Assembly: GCA_963736445.1 (NCBI GenBank)
Contig: CAVTOY010000002.1
Coordinates: forward strand, 51,878 to 115,877
From: Thiosocius sp963736445
GTDB lineage: Bacteria > Pseudomonadota > Gammaproteobacteria > Chromatiales > Chromatiaceae
Length of the DNA stretch: 64,000 nt
Direction of reading: 5' to 3'
Part shown: positions 56,604 to 64,000 of the stretch, piece by piece
Numbering within the stretch: the first letter of the stretch is position 1
How the letters are laid out: the number at the start of each line of letters is the position of its first letter
Notes under the pieces: model-generated
Seen by the model: only the letters and a program-made list of their open reading frames with translations
Told to the model about the DNA's origin: nothing
Databases searched by the model: none
Position numbers and translations under genes: made by a program

Positions 56604-56770
56604 CCCGACGCACCTGCCGGCGCGTGATAGCGTCGTCGCAATAGCTCGCTTGCCCCCTCGCCACAGCACGCTAATTGACTGAAATGCCGTTGTTTTGGTG
56701 ACGTTGCTCGGGTGACAAGCCGCACAATCCTGCATACCATTTCGGTTTGGCTGTGCTAACCGTGTCCCGT

Positions 56771-59398
56771 ATGAAAACCAGCGCCGAAATTCGCTCCGCC
56801 TTTCTCGACTTTTTTGCCGGCAAGGACCATCAGGTTGTGGAGTCGAGCCCCCTCGTTCCCGCCAACGACCCGACGCTATTGTTCACCAATGCCGGCATGG
56901 TGCAATTCAAGGACGTCTTTACCGGCAAAGACAAGCGCCCCTATCTGCGTGCCGCGTCATCGCAGCGCTGTGTGCGTGCCGGCGGCAAGCACAATGACCT
57001 GGAGAATGTCGGCTACACCGCGCGTCACCATACCTTCTTCGAGATGTTGGGGAACTTCAGCTTCGGTGACTATTTCAAGCGCGAGGCGATTCAGTACGCC
57101 TGGGAGTTCCTGACCGAGGTTATGCAGCTGCCTGCGGAAAAACTCTGGGTCACCGTGTACCTCGACGATGACGAGGCGGCCGCGATCTGGCTGGATGAGA
57201 TAGGCGTCGACCCGGCACGGTTTACGCGCATCGGCGACAAACCGGGCGGCAAACCCTTCGAGAGCGACAACTTCTGGTCGATGGGCGACACCGGTCCCTG
57301 CGGTCCCTGTTCAGAGATTTTCTTCGACCACGGCCCCGGGGTGTCGGGAGGTCCGCCCGGGACCCCGGAGGAGGATGGCGACCGCTATATCGAGGTCTGG
57401 AACTTGGTTTTTATGCAATACAACCGCGACGCAGATGGCAAGACGACGCCACTGCCCAAGCCCTCGGTCGACACCGGCATGGGGCTGGAGCGTCTGGCAG
57501 CGGTAATGCAGGGCGTGCATTCCAATTATGAAATCGATCTGTTCCAGGGCCTGATCGAAGCCGCGGCTGAGGCGGCCGAGACCAAGGATCTGAGTTCCAA
57601 GTCATTGCGGGTGATCGCTGACCACATCCGCGCCTGTGCATTTCTGATCGTCGATGGCGTGACCCCGGGTAATGAAGGTCGCGGTTACGTGCTGCGGCGG
57701 ATCATACGGCGCGCCATTCGGCACGGTTATCAGCTGGGCCAGCAGCAACCCTTTTTCTACAAGCTGGTCGACGCGCTGGACGTGCAGATGGGAGACGCCT
57801 ATCCCGAGCTGCGCCGGGCCAAAGTGCTGGTCGCACGCGTGCTCAAACTGGAGGAAGAGCGTTTCGCCGAGACTATCGAGCAGGGTATGAAGATCCTCGA
57901 TGAGGCCATCCAGGGGCTCGAGGGGAAGGTGATCCCCGGATCGCTGGTCTTCAAGCTCTATGACACCTTTGGTTTTCCGACCGATCTGACGGCCGACATT
58001 GCCCGCGAACGCGAATTCGAGATCGACCGCGAGGGCTTCGAGCGCGAGATGGAGGCGCAGCGTTCAAGGGCGCGTGCAGCAAGCCACTTCGGGGTGGAGC
58101 AGGCGACCGATGTCGATATCGAGGGCGAGACGGACTTTACGGGTTATGAACGCCTTAATGATTCCGCTACCGTGGTCGCCTTGTTCAGCGATGGCCGGTC
58201 GGCCGACCGACTCAGCGCCGGTGAGAGTGGCATGGTCGTCCTCGACCGCACGCCGTTTTATGCCGAGTCCGGCGGCCAGGCAGGGGATGTTGGACATTTG
58301 CAGATCGCCGGCGGCGGCGAGTTCGCGGTCACGGACACACGTAAGCAGGCCGGCACTGTGTTTGCGCACATCGGCGAGCTGCGATCCGGTGAACTGAATG
58401 TAGGCGACAGCGTTTCCGCTGAGGTCGATACAAGGCGGCGGCAGGATACCGCGCTCAACCATTCGGCGACCCATCTGTTGCACGCGGCGTTGCGTCAAGT
58501 CCTTGGTGATCACGTGATGCAGAAGGGCTCCTTGGTGGAGGCCGAGCGTCTGCGCTTCGATTTTTCGCATTTCGAGCCAGTCACCCGCGAGCAGCTGATC
58601 GACATCGAGCGATTGGTCAATGAGCAGATCCGCTGCAATCACATCGTCGAGACGCGCATCATGGCGATTGAAGATGCCAAGGCCTCCGGGGCGATGGCGC
58701 TATTCGGCGAGAAATATGACGCCCAGGTGCGCGTGCTGCGCATGGGCGATTTCTCGACTGAATTGTGCGGTGGGACGCACGTCAAGGCCCTCGGCGATAT
58801 CGGGTTGTTCAAGATTACCGTTGAGACCGGGATCGCTTCGGGCGTCAGGCGTATCGAGGCGGTCACCGGCGGGCGCGCGATCGAATGGATCGAGGCCGAC
58901 GAGGAGCGCCTGCAGCGGATCGGCGGCCTGGTCAATGCTGGCAAAGAGGAACTGGAAGACAAGTTGAGCAGGCTGGTCGAACGCAACAAGCGGCTGGAAA
59001 AGGAGCTCGAGCAGCTCAAATCCAAACTGGCCTCGGCCGCGGGCTCGGATTTGGCCTCGCAGGCAGTAGATGTCAACGGCGCCAAGGTGTTGGCCGCACG
59101 TCTCGACGGCGCCGATCCGAAATCCCTGCGCGACACCCTCGACCAGCTCAAGAACAAGCTTGGCAGCGGAGTGATCCTGCTCGCGGCGGTAAATGGCGAG
59201 AAGGTCAACCTGATCGCCGGTGTGACCAAGGATCTCACCGATCGGTGTCGTGCGGGTGACCTGGTGAAAATCGCCGCCGAGCAGGTCGGAGGCAAGGGTG
59301 GCGGCCGGCCAGACATGGCACAAGCCGGTGGTTCGGATCCGCAAGGTGTGGCGAAGGCGTTGGAACTGGCCCATGTCTGGGCCGCCGAAAGGCTTTAA
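56771..59398 (+). CDS. alaS: Alanine--tRNA ligase
   Basis: 875 residues. Class II catalytic core with motif 1-3 (TRHHTFFEMLGNFSFGDYF among them), the editing-domain zinc/hydrolase ligands HSATH and CGGTH (NHSATHLLHAALRQV, ELCGGTHVKALGD), a coiled coil (EELEDKLSRLVERNKRLEKE) and the C-terminal glycine-rich domain (VGGKGGGRPDMAQAGG). It charges tRNA-Ala and clears mischarged Ser and Gly. Start chosen at MKTSAEIRSAFLDFF (56771), as in the family, rather than 56747. Confidence 0.97.
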   Translation: MKTSAEIRSAFLDFFAGKDHQVVESSPLVPANDPTLLFTNAGMVQFKDVFTGKDKRPYLRAASSQRCVRAGGKHNDLENVGYTARHHTFFEMLGNFSFGDYFKREAIQYAWEFLTEVMQLPAEKLWVTVYLDDDEAAAIWLDEIGVDPARFTRIGDKPGGKPFESDNFWSMGDTGPCGPCSEIFFDHGPGVSGGPPGTPEEDGDRYIEVWNLVFMQYNRDADGKTTPLPKPSVDTGMGLERLAAVMQGVHSNYEIDLFQGLIEAAAEAAETKDLSSKSLRVIADHIRACAFLIVDGVTPGNEGRGYVLRRIIRRAIRHGYQLGQQQPFFYKLVDALDVQMGDAYPELRRAKVLVARVLKLEEERFAETIEQGMKILDEAIQGLEGKVIPGSLVFKLYDTFGFPTDLTADIAREREFEIDREGFEREMEAQRSRARAASHFGVEQATDVDIEGETDFTGYERLNDSATVVALFSDGRSADRLSAGESGMVVLDRTPFYAESGGQAGDVGHLQIAGGGEFAVTDTRKQAGTVFAHIGELRSGELNVGDSVSAEVDTRRRQDTALNHSATHLLHAALRQVLGDHVMQKGSLVEAERLRFDFSHFEPVTREQLIDIERLVNEQIRCNHIVETRIMAIEDAKASGAMALFGEKYDAQVRVLRMGDFSTELCGGTHVKALGDIGLFKITVETGIASGVRRIEAVTGGRAIEWIEADEERLQRIGGLVNAGKEELEDKLSRLVERNKRLEKELEQLKSKLASAAGSDLASQAVDVNGAKVLAARLDGADPKSLRDTLDQLKNKLGSGVILLAAVNGEKVNLIAGVTKDLTDRCRAGDLVKIAAEQVGGKGGGRPDMAQAGGSDPQGVAKALELAHVWAAERL

Positions 59399-59484
59399 GT
59401 CGACGCCGGAATAGTGTTAAATCGCGCACTTTTGCCGCGCGCATCATGGCGCCGGGGTTGTCGGAATCGGGTTCTTGTAGCGAC

Positions 59485-60714
59485 ATGGCGCTGATCGTCC
59501 AAAAATACGGGGGTACGTCGGTGGGCTCGATCGAGCGCATCCAACACGTGGCCGCGCGCGTGAAGCGCCAGCGCGAGCGGGGTGACGACATCGTGGTGGT
59601 TGTATCCGCGATGTCCGGCGAGACCAATCGCCTGATCGCACTCGCCAGCGAGATCAGCAATGACCCCAGCCCGCGTGAGATGGATGTCCTGGTCTCTACA
59701 GGCGAACAGGTGACGATTGCGCTGCTGTGTCTCGCCTTGCAGGAGATCGGTTGCGCCGCCCGCTCGTACACCGGGGCACAGGTGCATATCCTCACCGACA
59801 GCGCACACTCCAAGGCGCGCATCAAAGACATTGATCACGCACGCGTTTGTGCCGACATCAGGGCCGGGCGGGTGGTCGTGGTTGCCGGTTTCCAGGGTGT
59901 GGACGAGCGTGGCGACATCACCACGCTCGGGCGAGGCGGGTCCGACACAACCGCGGTGGCCATGGCTGCTGCGCTAGATGCCGATGAGTGCCAGATATTT
60001 ACCGACGTCGATGGCGTTTACACTACCGATCCGCGGGTCGAGCCCAAGGCCCGTAAGCTCGATCGGATTACTTTCGAAGAAATGCTCGAGATGGCGAGCC
60101 TCGGCTCGAAGGTCCTGCAGATCCGCTCGGTCGAGTTCGCCGGGAAGTACAATGTTCCCCTGCGGGTTTTGTCCAGTTTCGAGGACGGTGGCGAGGGAAC
60201 TCTGATCACCCTGGAGGAAGACAACGTGGAAGCGGCAAAGATTGCGGGCATCGCGTTCAACCGCGACGAAGCCAAATTGACCATCCGGGGAGTGCCTGAC
60301 CAACCAGGCGTGGCGTACAAGATCGTCGGTCCGGTGGGCGACGCCAACATCGAAGTCGACATGATTGTGCAAAACATCGCCGAAGACGGCAGCACAGACT
60401 TCACCTTTACGGTCAATCGCAGCGATTACAACCGGGCTCTGGATATCCTCAATAGGACGGCCAATGAACTCGGCGCGCGCGAAGTTGTCGGCGATGAAAG
60501 AATCGTGAAGATCTCGCTCGTGGGCGTGGGGATGCGGTCGCATGCCGGCATAGCGAGCAAGATGTTTGCTACTTTGTCGCAGGAAGGCATCAATATTCAG
60601 ATGATCTCCACCTCTGAAATAAAGATCTCGGTGGTGGTGGACGAAAAGTATCTTGAGTTGGGGGTGCGAGCGCTGCACGCCTCGTTTGACTTGGCGGAGG
60701 AATCCCCAGCCTAA
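59485..60714 (+). CDS. lysC: Aspartate kinase
   Basis: 409 residues. It makes aspartyl phosphate, the first step to Lys, Thr and Met. It has the kinase opening MALIVQKYGGTSVGS, the VVVVSAMSGETNRL and the GGSDTTAVAMAAAL region, and two C-terminal ACT domains (VPDQPGVAYKIVGPVGDANI and GVGMRSHAGIASKMFATLSQ) for amino-acid feedback. The length and ACT pair match the alpha form of the monofunctional enzyme. alaS-lysC-csrA order is conserved in many gammaproteobacteria. Confidence 0.96.
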   Translation: MALIVQKYGGTSVGSIERIQHVAARVKRQRERGDDIVVVVSAMSGETNRLIALASEISNDPSPREMDVLVSTGEQVTIALLCLALQEIGCAARSYTGAQVHILTDSAHSKARIKDIDHARVCADIRAGRVVVVAGFQGVDERGDITTLGRGGSDTTAVAMAAALDADECQIFTDVDGVYTTDPRVEPKARKLDRITFEEMLEMASLGSKVLQIRSVEFAGKYNVPLRVLSSFEDGGEGTLITLEEDNVEAAKIAGIAFNRDEAKLTIRGVPDQPGVAYKIVGPVGDANIEVDMIVQNIAEDGSTDFTFTVNRSDYNRALDILNRTANELGAREVVGDERIVKISLVGVGMRSHAGIASKMFATLSQEGINIQMISTSEIKISVVVDEKYLELGVRALHASFDLAEESPA

Positions 60715-60869
60715 TCGGCTGTCTTGCCTTCTGTGGGGGCGAGGTTGTTGCTACTATTAAGGCGCCCCTGATCCAAAATCAAGAATAGGGGTACGGTTGG
60801 CAAACCGACACATTGGCTGGGCTAAAGGGATCAAGTGGCTCGATCGCTGTGTTGCAAAGGAGTGATTCC

Positions 60870-61052
60870 ATGTTGATCCTTACCCGCAGGGTGGGCGAAA
60901 CCCTGATGATCGGCGACGAGGTTACCGTGACCGTATTGGGTGTGAAGGGTAACCAGGTGCGGATTGGTGTTAATGCGCCTCGCGATGTCTCGGTACATCG
61001 TGAGGAGATCTACGACCGCATAAAACGAGAGAATTCGGATTCCGAGGACTGA
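60870..61052 (+). CDS. csrA: Carbon storage regulator CsrA
   Basis: 60 residues: MLILTRRVGETLMIGDEVTV, GNQVRIGVNAPRDVSVHREE, IYDRIKRENSDSED. The RNA-binding residues L4, R6/R7 and R44-type positions are kept. CsrA binds GGA motifs in mRNA leaders and controls carbon flow, motility and biofilm. A strong AAAGGAG lies 7 nt before the ATG. It lies between lysC and tRNA-Ser as in many gammaproteobacteria. Confidence 0.97.
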   Translation: MLILTRRVGETLMIGDEVTVTVLGVKGNQVRIGVNAPRDVSVHREEIYDRIKRENSDSED

Positions 61053-61063
61053 TCGTCGGAAAT

Positions 61064-61100
61064 GCGCCCCGCGGGATGGTCCGCAGGACCATTGGGGCGC
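61064..61100 (+). terminator. Hairpin downstream of csrA
   Basis: Outer stem GCGCCCC/GGGGCGC enclosing ATGGTCC-GCA-GGACCAT. It lacks a T run and overlaps the first copy of the 61-nt repeat, so its terminator role is provisional. Confidence 0.5.
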
Positions 61101-61136
61101 CGCGGATGGTTTCTGGAGAGATGGCCGAGTGGCTGA
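61076..61136 (+). repeat. 61-nt direct repeat, copy 1, including a tRNA-Ser 5' half
   Basis: Identical over 61 nt to 61232-61292. It contains a hairpin (ATGGTCCGCAGGACCAT), a GC-rich leader and the first 22 nt of the tRNA-Ser gene (GGAGAGATGGCCGAGTGGCTGA, 61115-61136), after which the tRNA sequence is lost. Confidence 0.85.
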
Positions 61137-61139
61137 CAA

Positions 61140-61211
61140 GACAGCCAAAGGCTGTCGCAGAACGCCGTCACTGAGTGACGGCGGCCCCGAAGGGGTGAGG
61201 GACGCAGTCCC
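61140..61211. other. Stack of four hairpins between the tRNA 5' half copies
   Basis: Four perfect stem-loops in a row: GACAGCC-AAA-GGCTGTC (61140-61156), CGCCGTCAC-TGA-GTGACGGCG (61163-61183), CCCC-GAA-GGGG (61185-61195) and GGGAC-GCA-GTCCC (61199-61211). No coding potential is visible. Its origin is unknown. Confidence 0.6.
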
Positions 61212-61231
61212 GAATAATCGCGCTCCCCGGC

Positions 61232-61292
61232 ATGGTCCGCAGGACCATTGGGGCGCCGCGGATGGTTTCTGGAGAGATGGCCGAGTGGCTGA
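61232..61292 (+). repeat. 61-nt direct repeat, copy 2
   Basis: Identical to 61076-61136; its last 22 nt are the 5' end of the intact tRNA-Ser gene. Confidence 0.85.
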
Positions 61293-61363
61293 AGGCGCTC
61301 CCCTGCTAAGGGAGTATGGGGTTAATAGCTCCATCGAGGGTTCGAATCCCTCTCTCTCCGCCA
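61271..61363 (+). tRNA. tRNA-Ser (GCU)
   Basis: 93 nt with encoded CCA. Acceptor GGAGAGA pairs with TCTCTCC before G-CCA; the anticodon stem-loop is CTCCC around CTGCTAA with anticodon GCT at 61305-61307; a long variable arm typical of serine tRNAs follows, and the T arm is GAGGG-TTCGAAT-CCCTC. The position after csrA is the conserved gammaproteobacterial one. An AlpA-type gene just downstream suggests use as an integration site. Confidence 0.95.
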
Positions 61364-61476
61364 TACATTTCCCCCGAAAGCCCATCCATTAGGGTTTTCA
61401 GGGCGGCGGTAGGAAAACCCAGTCCCCAACCTCATCCACGTTTGTTCCAGCCTAGACGAGACGAAGAGCAGGCGCA

Positions 61477-61761
61477 ATGACAGAAAAGCTGCTGGACCTG
61501 ACGACGGTGTTGGAGCGCACGGGCGTCTCGAAATCAACAATCTACGCGATGATCAGGCAGGGCGAGTTCCCTGCCCAGAAGCAAATCGGGGCGCGTAGGG
61601 TCGCATGGTCGGAGCGTGAGGTGATGAGGTGGCTTGAGGAGCGCGGGGTGATCGCTGCCCCGGAGCTAGATCCGAAACCGCGAGGCCTTGGGCCGATATC
61701 GGAGAAAGGCATCGATAGGGTGCGTTCGAAGCTCCCCAGACAAAAAAAAGCGCCCCGATGA
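61477..61761 (+). CDS. AlpA-family phage-type transcriptional regulator
   Basis: 94 residues with an AlpA/MerR-like helix-turn-helix: VLERTGVSKSTIYAMIRQGE then FPAQKQIGARRVAWSEREVM and RWLEERG. AlpA proteins regulate excision or expression of prophages and islands. It lies 114 nt after the tRNA-Ser gene. Its 3' end overlaps the leftward terminator at 61742-61786. No integrase is seen within the window. Confidence 0.88.
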   Translation: MTEKLLDLTTVLERTGVSKSTIYAMIRQGEFPAQKQIGARRVAWSEREVMRWLEERGVIAAPELDPKPRGLGPISEKGIDRVRSKLPRQKKAPR

Positions 61762-61786
61762 CCGGAGTCACCGAGGCGTAGGGGCG
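61742..61786 (-). terminator. Terminator for the leftward island genes
   Basis: Read leftward, a GC-rich stem (CGCC...GGGGCG with an inner GGTGACTCCGGTCA) is followed by eight T (A run at 61742-61749). It lies 124 nt downstream of the leftward hypothetical gene and inside the end of the AlpA gene. Confidence 0.65.
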
Positions 61787-61909
61787 AGAGGATAGCTAGG
61801 ACTGGACGGCGCAGGGCCTGTCAGGACTTGTCATAGGCTGAGGGCCAACTACAGGCTAGGGGGTTGCGCTCGTCGGCGATCCGTCTGCGTCTCTGTTCGT
61901 AGTTCTCAT

Positions 61910-62365
61910 TCATCGTATTACCTCCTTCGCGTCTTCCTCTTCGTTGAACCTCAGCCAGGCCGCCTCGTCCTCGGCCCTGACCCACTCGGTGATTTCAGGG
62001 TCTAGGTCTAGCCTGGGTCCGTCGACCCACAGATTCAGCTTGGTGTCGAAGTGCATTTCGGCGGTATCTGTTCCGCGTGTCTTGCGTTCGTCCTCGAGGT
62101 ACAGTCGGTTGAAAAAGATCTCGCCTGTGGGGTCAGGATCTTCGTCGTGCTTGTCCAGCAGCTCCTGGACCATGCGCCTTTGGGCGGTATCCTCGAGTTC
62201 GCCGGTGGTCCGCACCAGGGACTCGCGGTACTCAACGGCGGCGATCGTCCCGTTGATGTGGAGGTTGGTCATCTCCCCGTACGCAACACAGGTACCAGCC
62301 TGCCCGTCCTTGGGCATGAGGTGGTAGAAGTGGTGCCGCTTTTGTTCACCCTTACGAGTGCCCAC
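61910..62365 (-). CDS. Hypothetical island protein, 151 aa
   Basis: The GTG at 62365 has GGGAGG 4 nt upstream, so I prefer it to the longer reading from 62422. The protein begins GTRKGEQKRHHFYHLMPKDG, then shows a hydrophilic, acidic body (TAEMHFDTKLNLWVDGPRLD) and ends FNEEEDAKEVIR. No signal peptide, membrane segment or known motif is seen. It looks like a phage or island accessory protein; the function is unknown. Confidence 0.68.
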   Translation of the reverse strand: MGTRKGEQKRHHFYHLMPKDGQAGTCVAYGEMTNLHINGTIAAVEYRESLVRTTGELEDTAQRRMVQELLDKHDEDPDPTGEIFFNRLYLEDERKTRGTDTAEMHFDTKLNLWVDGPRLDLDPEITEWVRAEDEAAWLRFNEEEDAKEVIR

Positions 62366-62483
62366 GGCGCCTCCCGCATCTGAGACTCGTGCAGTCCGCG
62401 GCGGCCCCGCGCTGTGCGTCACCGATCCCTATGCGTTTGCCCGTCTTGTTGCTACGGGCGAAGAGCATCTTTGGCAGCTTCAC
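62352..62483 (-). CDS. Possible 43-aa island protein
   Basis: A GTG at 62483 with the strong site GGAGGTGG upstream opens a short reading: KLPKMLFARSNKTGKRIGIG then DAQRGAAADCTSL. It overlaps the following gene by 14 nt, as phage genes often do. The start signal is the main support; no family is recognised. Confidence 0.4.
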   Translation of the reverse strand: MKLPKMLFARSNKTGKRIGIGDAQRGAAADCTSLRCGRRRGHS

Positions 62484-62548
62484 TTTCTACCACCTCCACT
62501 GATGGCCACCACGTTCCTGAAGTATTGATCTCCAACTCGGGGCATGTG

Positions 62549-62776
62549 TTACTCGGCGAACGCTGCCTTGATCTCGTCCTTGCTGGCGTTACGCTTGGTC
62601 GGGTTTAAGATGTACGGGTTGATGTCCTCAACGCCCCTCGCACTTTTCATCTTGACATCCTGGATGCGCAAGTCACGCCCGCCTGGCAGCTTCAACTCCC
62701 TGGACAGCGCGCGCCCAATAGTCCTCGCGTTGGGTAGGTTGTCCTGCCTGAGGCCGACTATCGCCTTTCGAACCAC
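62549..62776 (-). CDS. Hypothetical island protein, 75 aa
   Basis: A small basic protein from a GTG without a good ribosome-binding site: VRKAIVGLRQDNLPNARTIG, then RALSRELKLPGGRDLRIQDV and a tail DEIKAAFAE. It may have a longer or different start. No motif is recognised. It belongs to the same leftward cluster. Confidence 0.5.
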   Translation of the reverse strand: MVRKAIVGLRQDNLPNARTIGRALSRELKLPGGRDLRIQDVKMKSARGVEDINPYILNPTKRNASKDEIKAAFAE

Positions 62777-62890
62777 CGATAGTCTGTGTTTATCGTGATT
62801 TCGTCAGAGTCAAAGAATGCACAGGCCCCACTTCTGCCGACACGCAGGACCCTGGCGTGCGGCGCCGTCCGTGGCGCCTGGGTTGTGGTA

Positions 62891-63052
62891 TTACGCAGGG
62901 CCGTCGTACACGGTACCAGGCGGGCACGTCGTGCCCTGAATCACAAGGATCGAGCCGTTGGGGGTCTCGCACCGAATGTAACCGCTCGCAACAGCGACGG
63001 GGGTCGTGAGGATGGAAAGCGTCATAGCCGATGCGATGATGATTAACTTCAT
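62891..63052 (-). CDS. 53-aa secreted peptide of the island
   Basis: Reads MKLIIIASAMTLSILTTPVA then VASGYIRCETPNGSILVIQG and TTCPPGTVYDGPA. The first 23 residues are a signal peptide with cleavage expected after VAS or nearby; the mature peptide is about 30 residues with two cysteines that can form a disulfide. The ATG has CAGGAG 9 nt upstream. It resembles small secreted cysteine peptides carried by phages or islands; its role is unknown. Confidence 0.6.
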   Translation of the reverse strand: MKLIIIASAMTLSILTTPVAVASGYIRCETPNGSILVIQGTTCPPGTVYDGPA

Positions 63053-63230
63053 GCTTGTTTACTCCTGTTTCAGTTGAGTTAGGTTGCACTCCTGGGTCGC
63101 TTCACTGGCTGACGCCTCCACGTTGCCCAGGTGACGGCTGCGCTGCCGACCGATTCCATCGGTGTAGGGGCTTTTTGTGCGGGGACTACGCCGCTTCGCA
63201 TCGATGGGCGCCACCCGGCTAGACCCCGTG

Positions 63231-63462
63231 TCAGTGGGCCACGTTCATACCAGGCCGCCAGGTCTTCTCATCTACGGGCCAGGCCTCGGCCGAGGGCATC
63301 CCCACCCGCTTGGCCGTCTTCGTCAGGTTGTCCTCGGGCATCCAGCGCCCGCGGTATGGGTCGTAGTCGTCGCCGAGGGGCGCCGCCCCAAGGCAGCGGC
63401 TTGGCCATCATGTTGTTGGGGTCGAACTGCCAGGTGAACCCGACGCTGTCGCGAATGTCCAC
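63231..63462 (-). pseudogene. Small island gene with a frameshift
   Basis: The frame from ATG 63462 reads MDIRDSVGFTWQFDPNNMMA then KPLPWGG, after which the plausible continuation (APLGDDYDPYRGRWMPEDNL, then TKTAKRVGMPSAEAWPVDE and a stop at 63231) lies in another frame. The total of 232 nt is not divisible by three. A one-base change near 63400 breaks the gene. The next leftward gene upstream ends 4 nt before its start, so the two are a cluster. Confidence 0.55.
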
Positions 63463-63466
63463 TTAT

Positions 63467-63682
63467 TCATTTCTCACCCCTCTGCGTTAACCATGCGCAG
63501 TCGGCCATCGGTAGGTTGTGGCAAGAGCAGCAGCTCACCTCGCCCGTACGGCGTTCGTGTTCCAGGGCCTCCGCATCACATTTAACACAAATTTCCAAGC
63601 GTTCTTTGGCTCGTTCCTCCACATCGGGATTGGCAAAGACATAGTTCTTCCAGCCTTTATAAATTTCTGAAACCCTGCTCAT
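63467..63682 (-). CDS. Small zinc-ribbon-like island protein
   Basis: 71 residues from the ATG at 63682: MSRVSEIYKGWKNYVFANPD, then RLEICVKCDAEALEHERRTG and EVSCCSCHNLPMADCAWL. The two cysteine groups (CVKC and CCSCH) suggest a zinc-binding fold, as in small phage proteins. The upstream GGGGGT is a weak ribosome-binding site. It is the first recognisable gene of the leftward cluster next to the AT-rich end. Confidence 0.65.
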   Translation of the reverse strand: MSRVSEIYKGWKNYVFANPDVEERAKERLEICVKCDAEALEHERRTGEVSCCSCHNLPMADCAWLTQRGEK

Positions 63683-63697
63683 ATAACATACCCCCAC

Positions 63698-64000
63698 TCA
63701 AAAATATCGTTCCTGTCATATATAATGTTTTTGCTAAAACCGTTTATCGTATTGATTTATATCGTCCAACCTGAAAATTACTTTCACCATGTAGTTTGGC
63801 GATTATTTCTTTGGTCAATAAGTAACCCAATCACCACTACTAATTCCGAGACCCTTTTCCGTTTGTGATTTGAAGATCATTGATTTGAGAACTTATATCA
63901 TTTAGAATTAATTTTTGTTGTTCGTCATAACTATGGTCATCGTATATATTTATTTATCCTGGAATTGATAAACAATTTGATTTTTCATTTAAACATGTTC
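63698..64000. other. AT-rich end of the window without genes
   Basis: Base composition changes sharply to AT-rich compared with the rest of the window. No ORF of useful length is visible. It probably belongs to the integrated element. Confidence 0.6.

Overview
The window is high-GC, densely packed DNA that reads as the chromosome of a gammaproteobacterial sulfur oxidiser, probably marine or halotolerant and related to the Chromatiales (the placement is inferred). Sulfur oxidation is represented by a sulfide:quinone oxidoreductase (sqr, 9.3-10.6 kb) and a three-subunit cytoplasmic sulfite dehydrogenase (soeABC, 35.3-40.2 kb). A sucrose synthesis and turnover operon (sps-spp-fruK-ams, 21.5-15.6 kb, leftward) suggests sucrose as an osmolyte or reserve. 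Core gene order such as recA-recX-alaS-lysC-csrA-tRNA-Ser is typically gammaproteobacterial.

Layout. 0-5.9 kb (leftward): a sodium:solute symporter cut by the window edge, its DUF4212 partner, and a CbrX/CbrA/CbrB-like sensing system; both intergenic regions carry the same GTTAC-N5-GTAAC dyad. 6.0-8.1 kb: a small membrane protein and a TrkA-type potassium channel. 8.5-13.4 kb: DUF302 protein, sqr, ispG, a DUF336 protein and a Crp/Fnr-type regulator. 13.6-15.6 kb: the ABC-F protein Uup. 15.6-21.5 kb: the sucrose operon. 22.0-26.2 kb: an AorABC-type tungsten aldehyde oxidoreductase cluster with a MoaD-like carrier and an unknown 101-aa protein. 26.2-31.3 kb: a VPLPA-CTERM exported protein behind a sigma-54-type promoter with two upstream repeats, and a large SdrD_B-repeat surface protein. 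31.4-35.1 kb: GDPD phosphodiesterase, two exported orphans and a fasciclin protein. 35.3-42.8 kb: soeABC, a DUF389 protein and a U32 peptidase. 42.9-54.0 kb: a truncated DUF3549-like gene, YcgN, YqcC, XerD, YajQ, DsbC, a PP2C phosphatase, FdxA, MutS, an NdvB-like GH17-GT2 protein and a cupin. 54.0-61.1 kb: pncC, thpR, recA, recX, alaS, lysC, csrA. 61.1-64 kb: tRNA-Ser(GCU), preceded by a partial copy of its own 5' half and followed by an AlpA-type regulator, small phage-like genes and an AT-rich end, which looks like the edge of an integrated element.

Four features stand out. First, a family of palindromic intergenic repeats with the end motif ATCTCACC occurs at 8.2, 39.1, 42.8 and 50.7 kb; one copy abuts, and supplies the stop codon of, a truncated gene. 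Second, the CbrB-like regulator lacks the GAFTGA loop needed to contact sigma-54. Third, frameshifts are strongly clustered at 22.9-31.3 kb (about 17, of which about 13 lie in the SdrD_B gene), while nearly all other genes are intact. Fourth, the tRNA-Ser locus has an exact 61-nt direct repeat separated by a stack of four hairpins. No CRISPR array, insertion sequence with a transposase, or rRNA gene was found.
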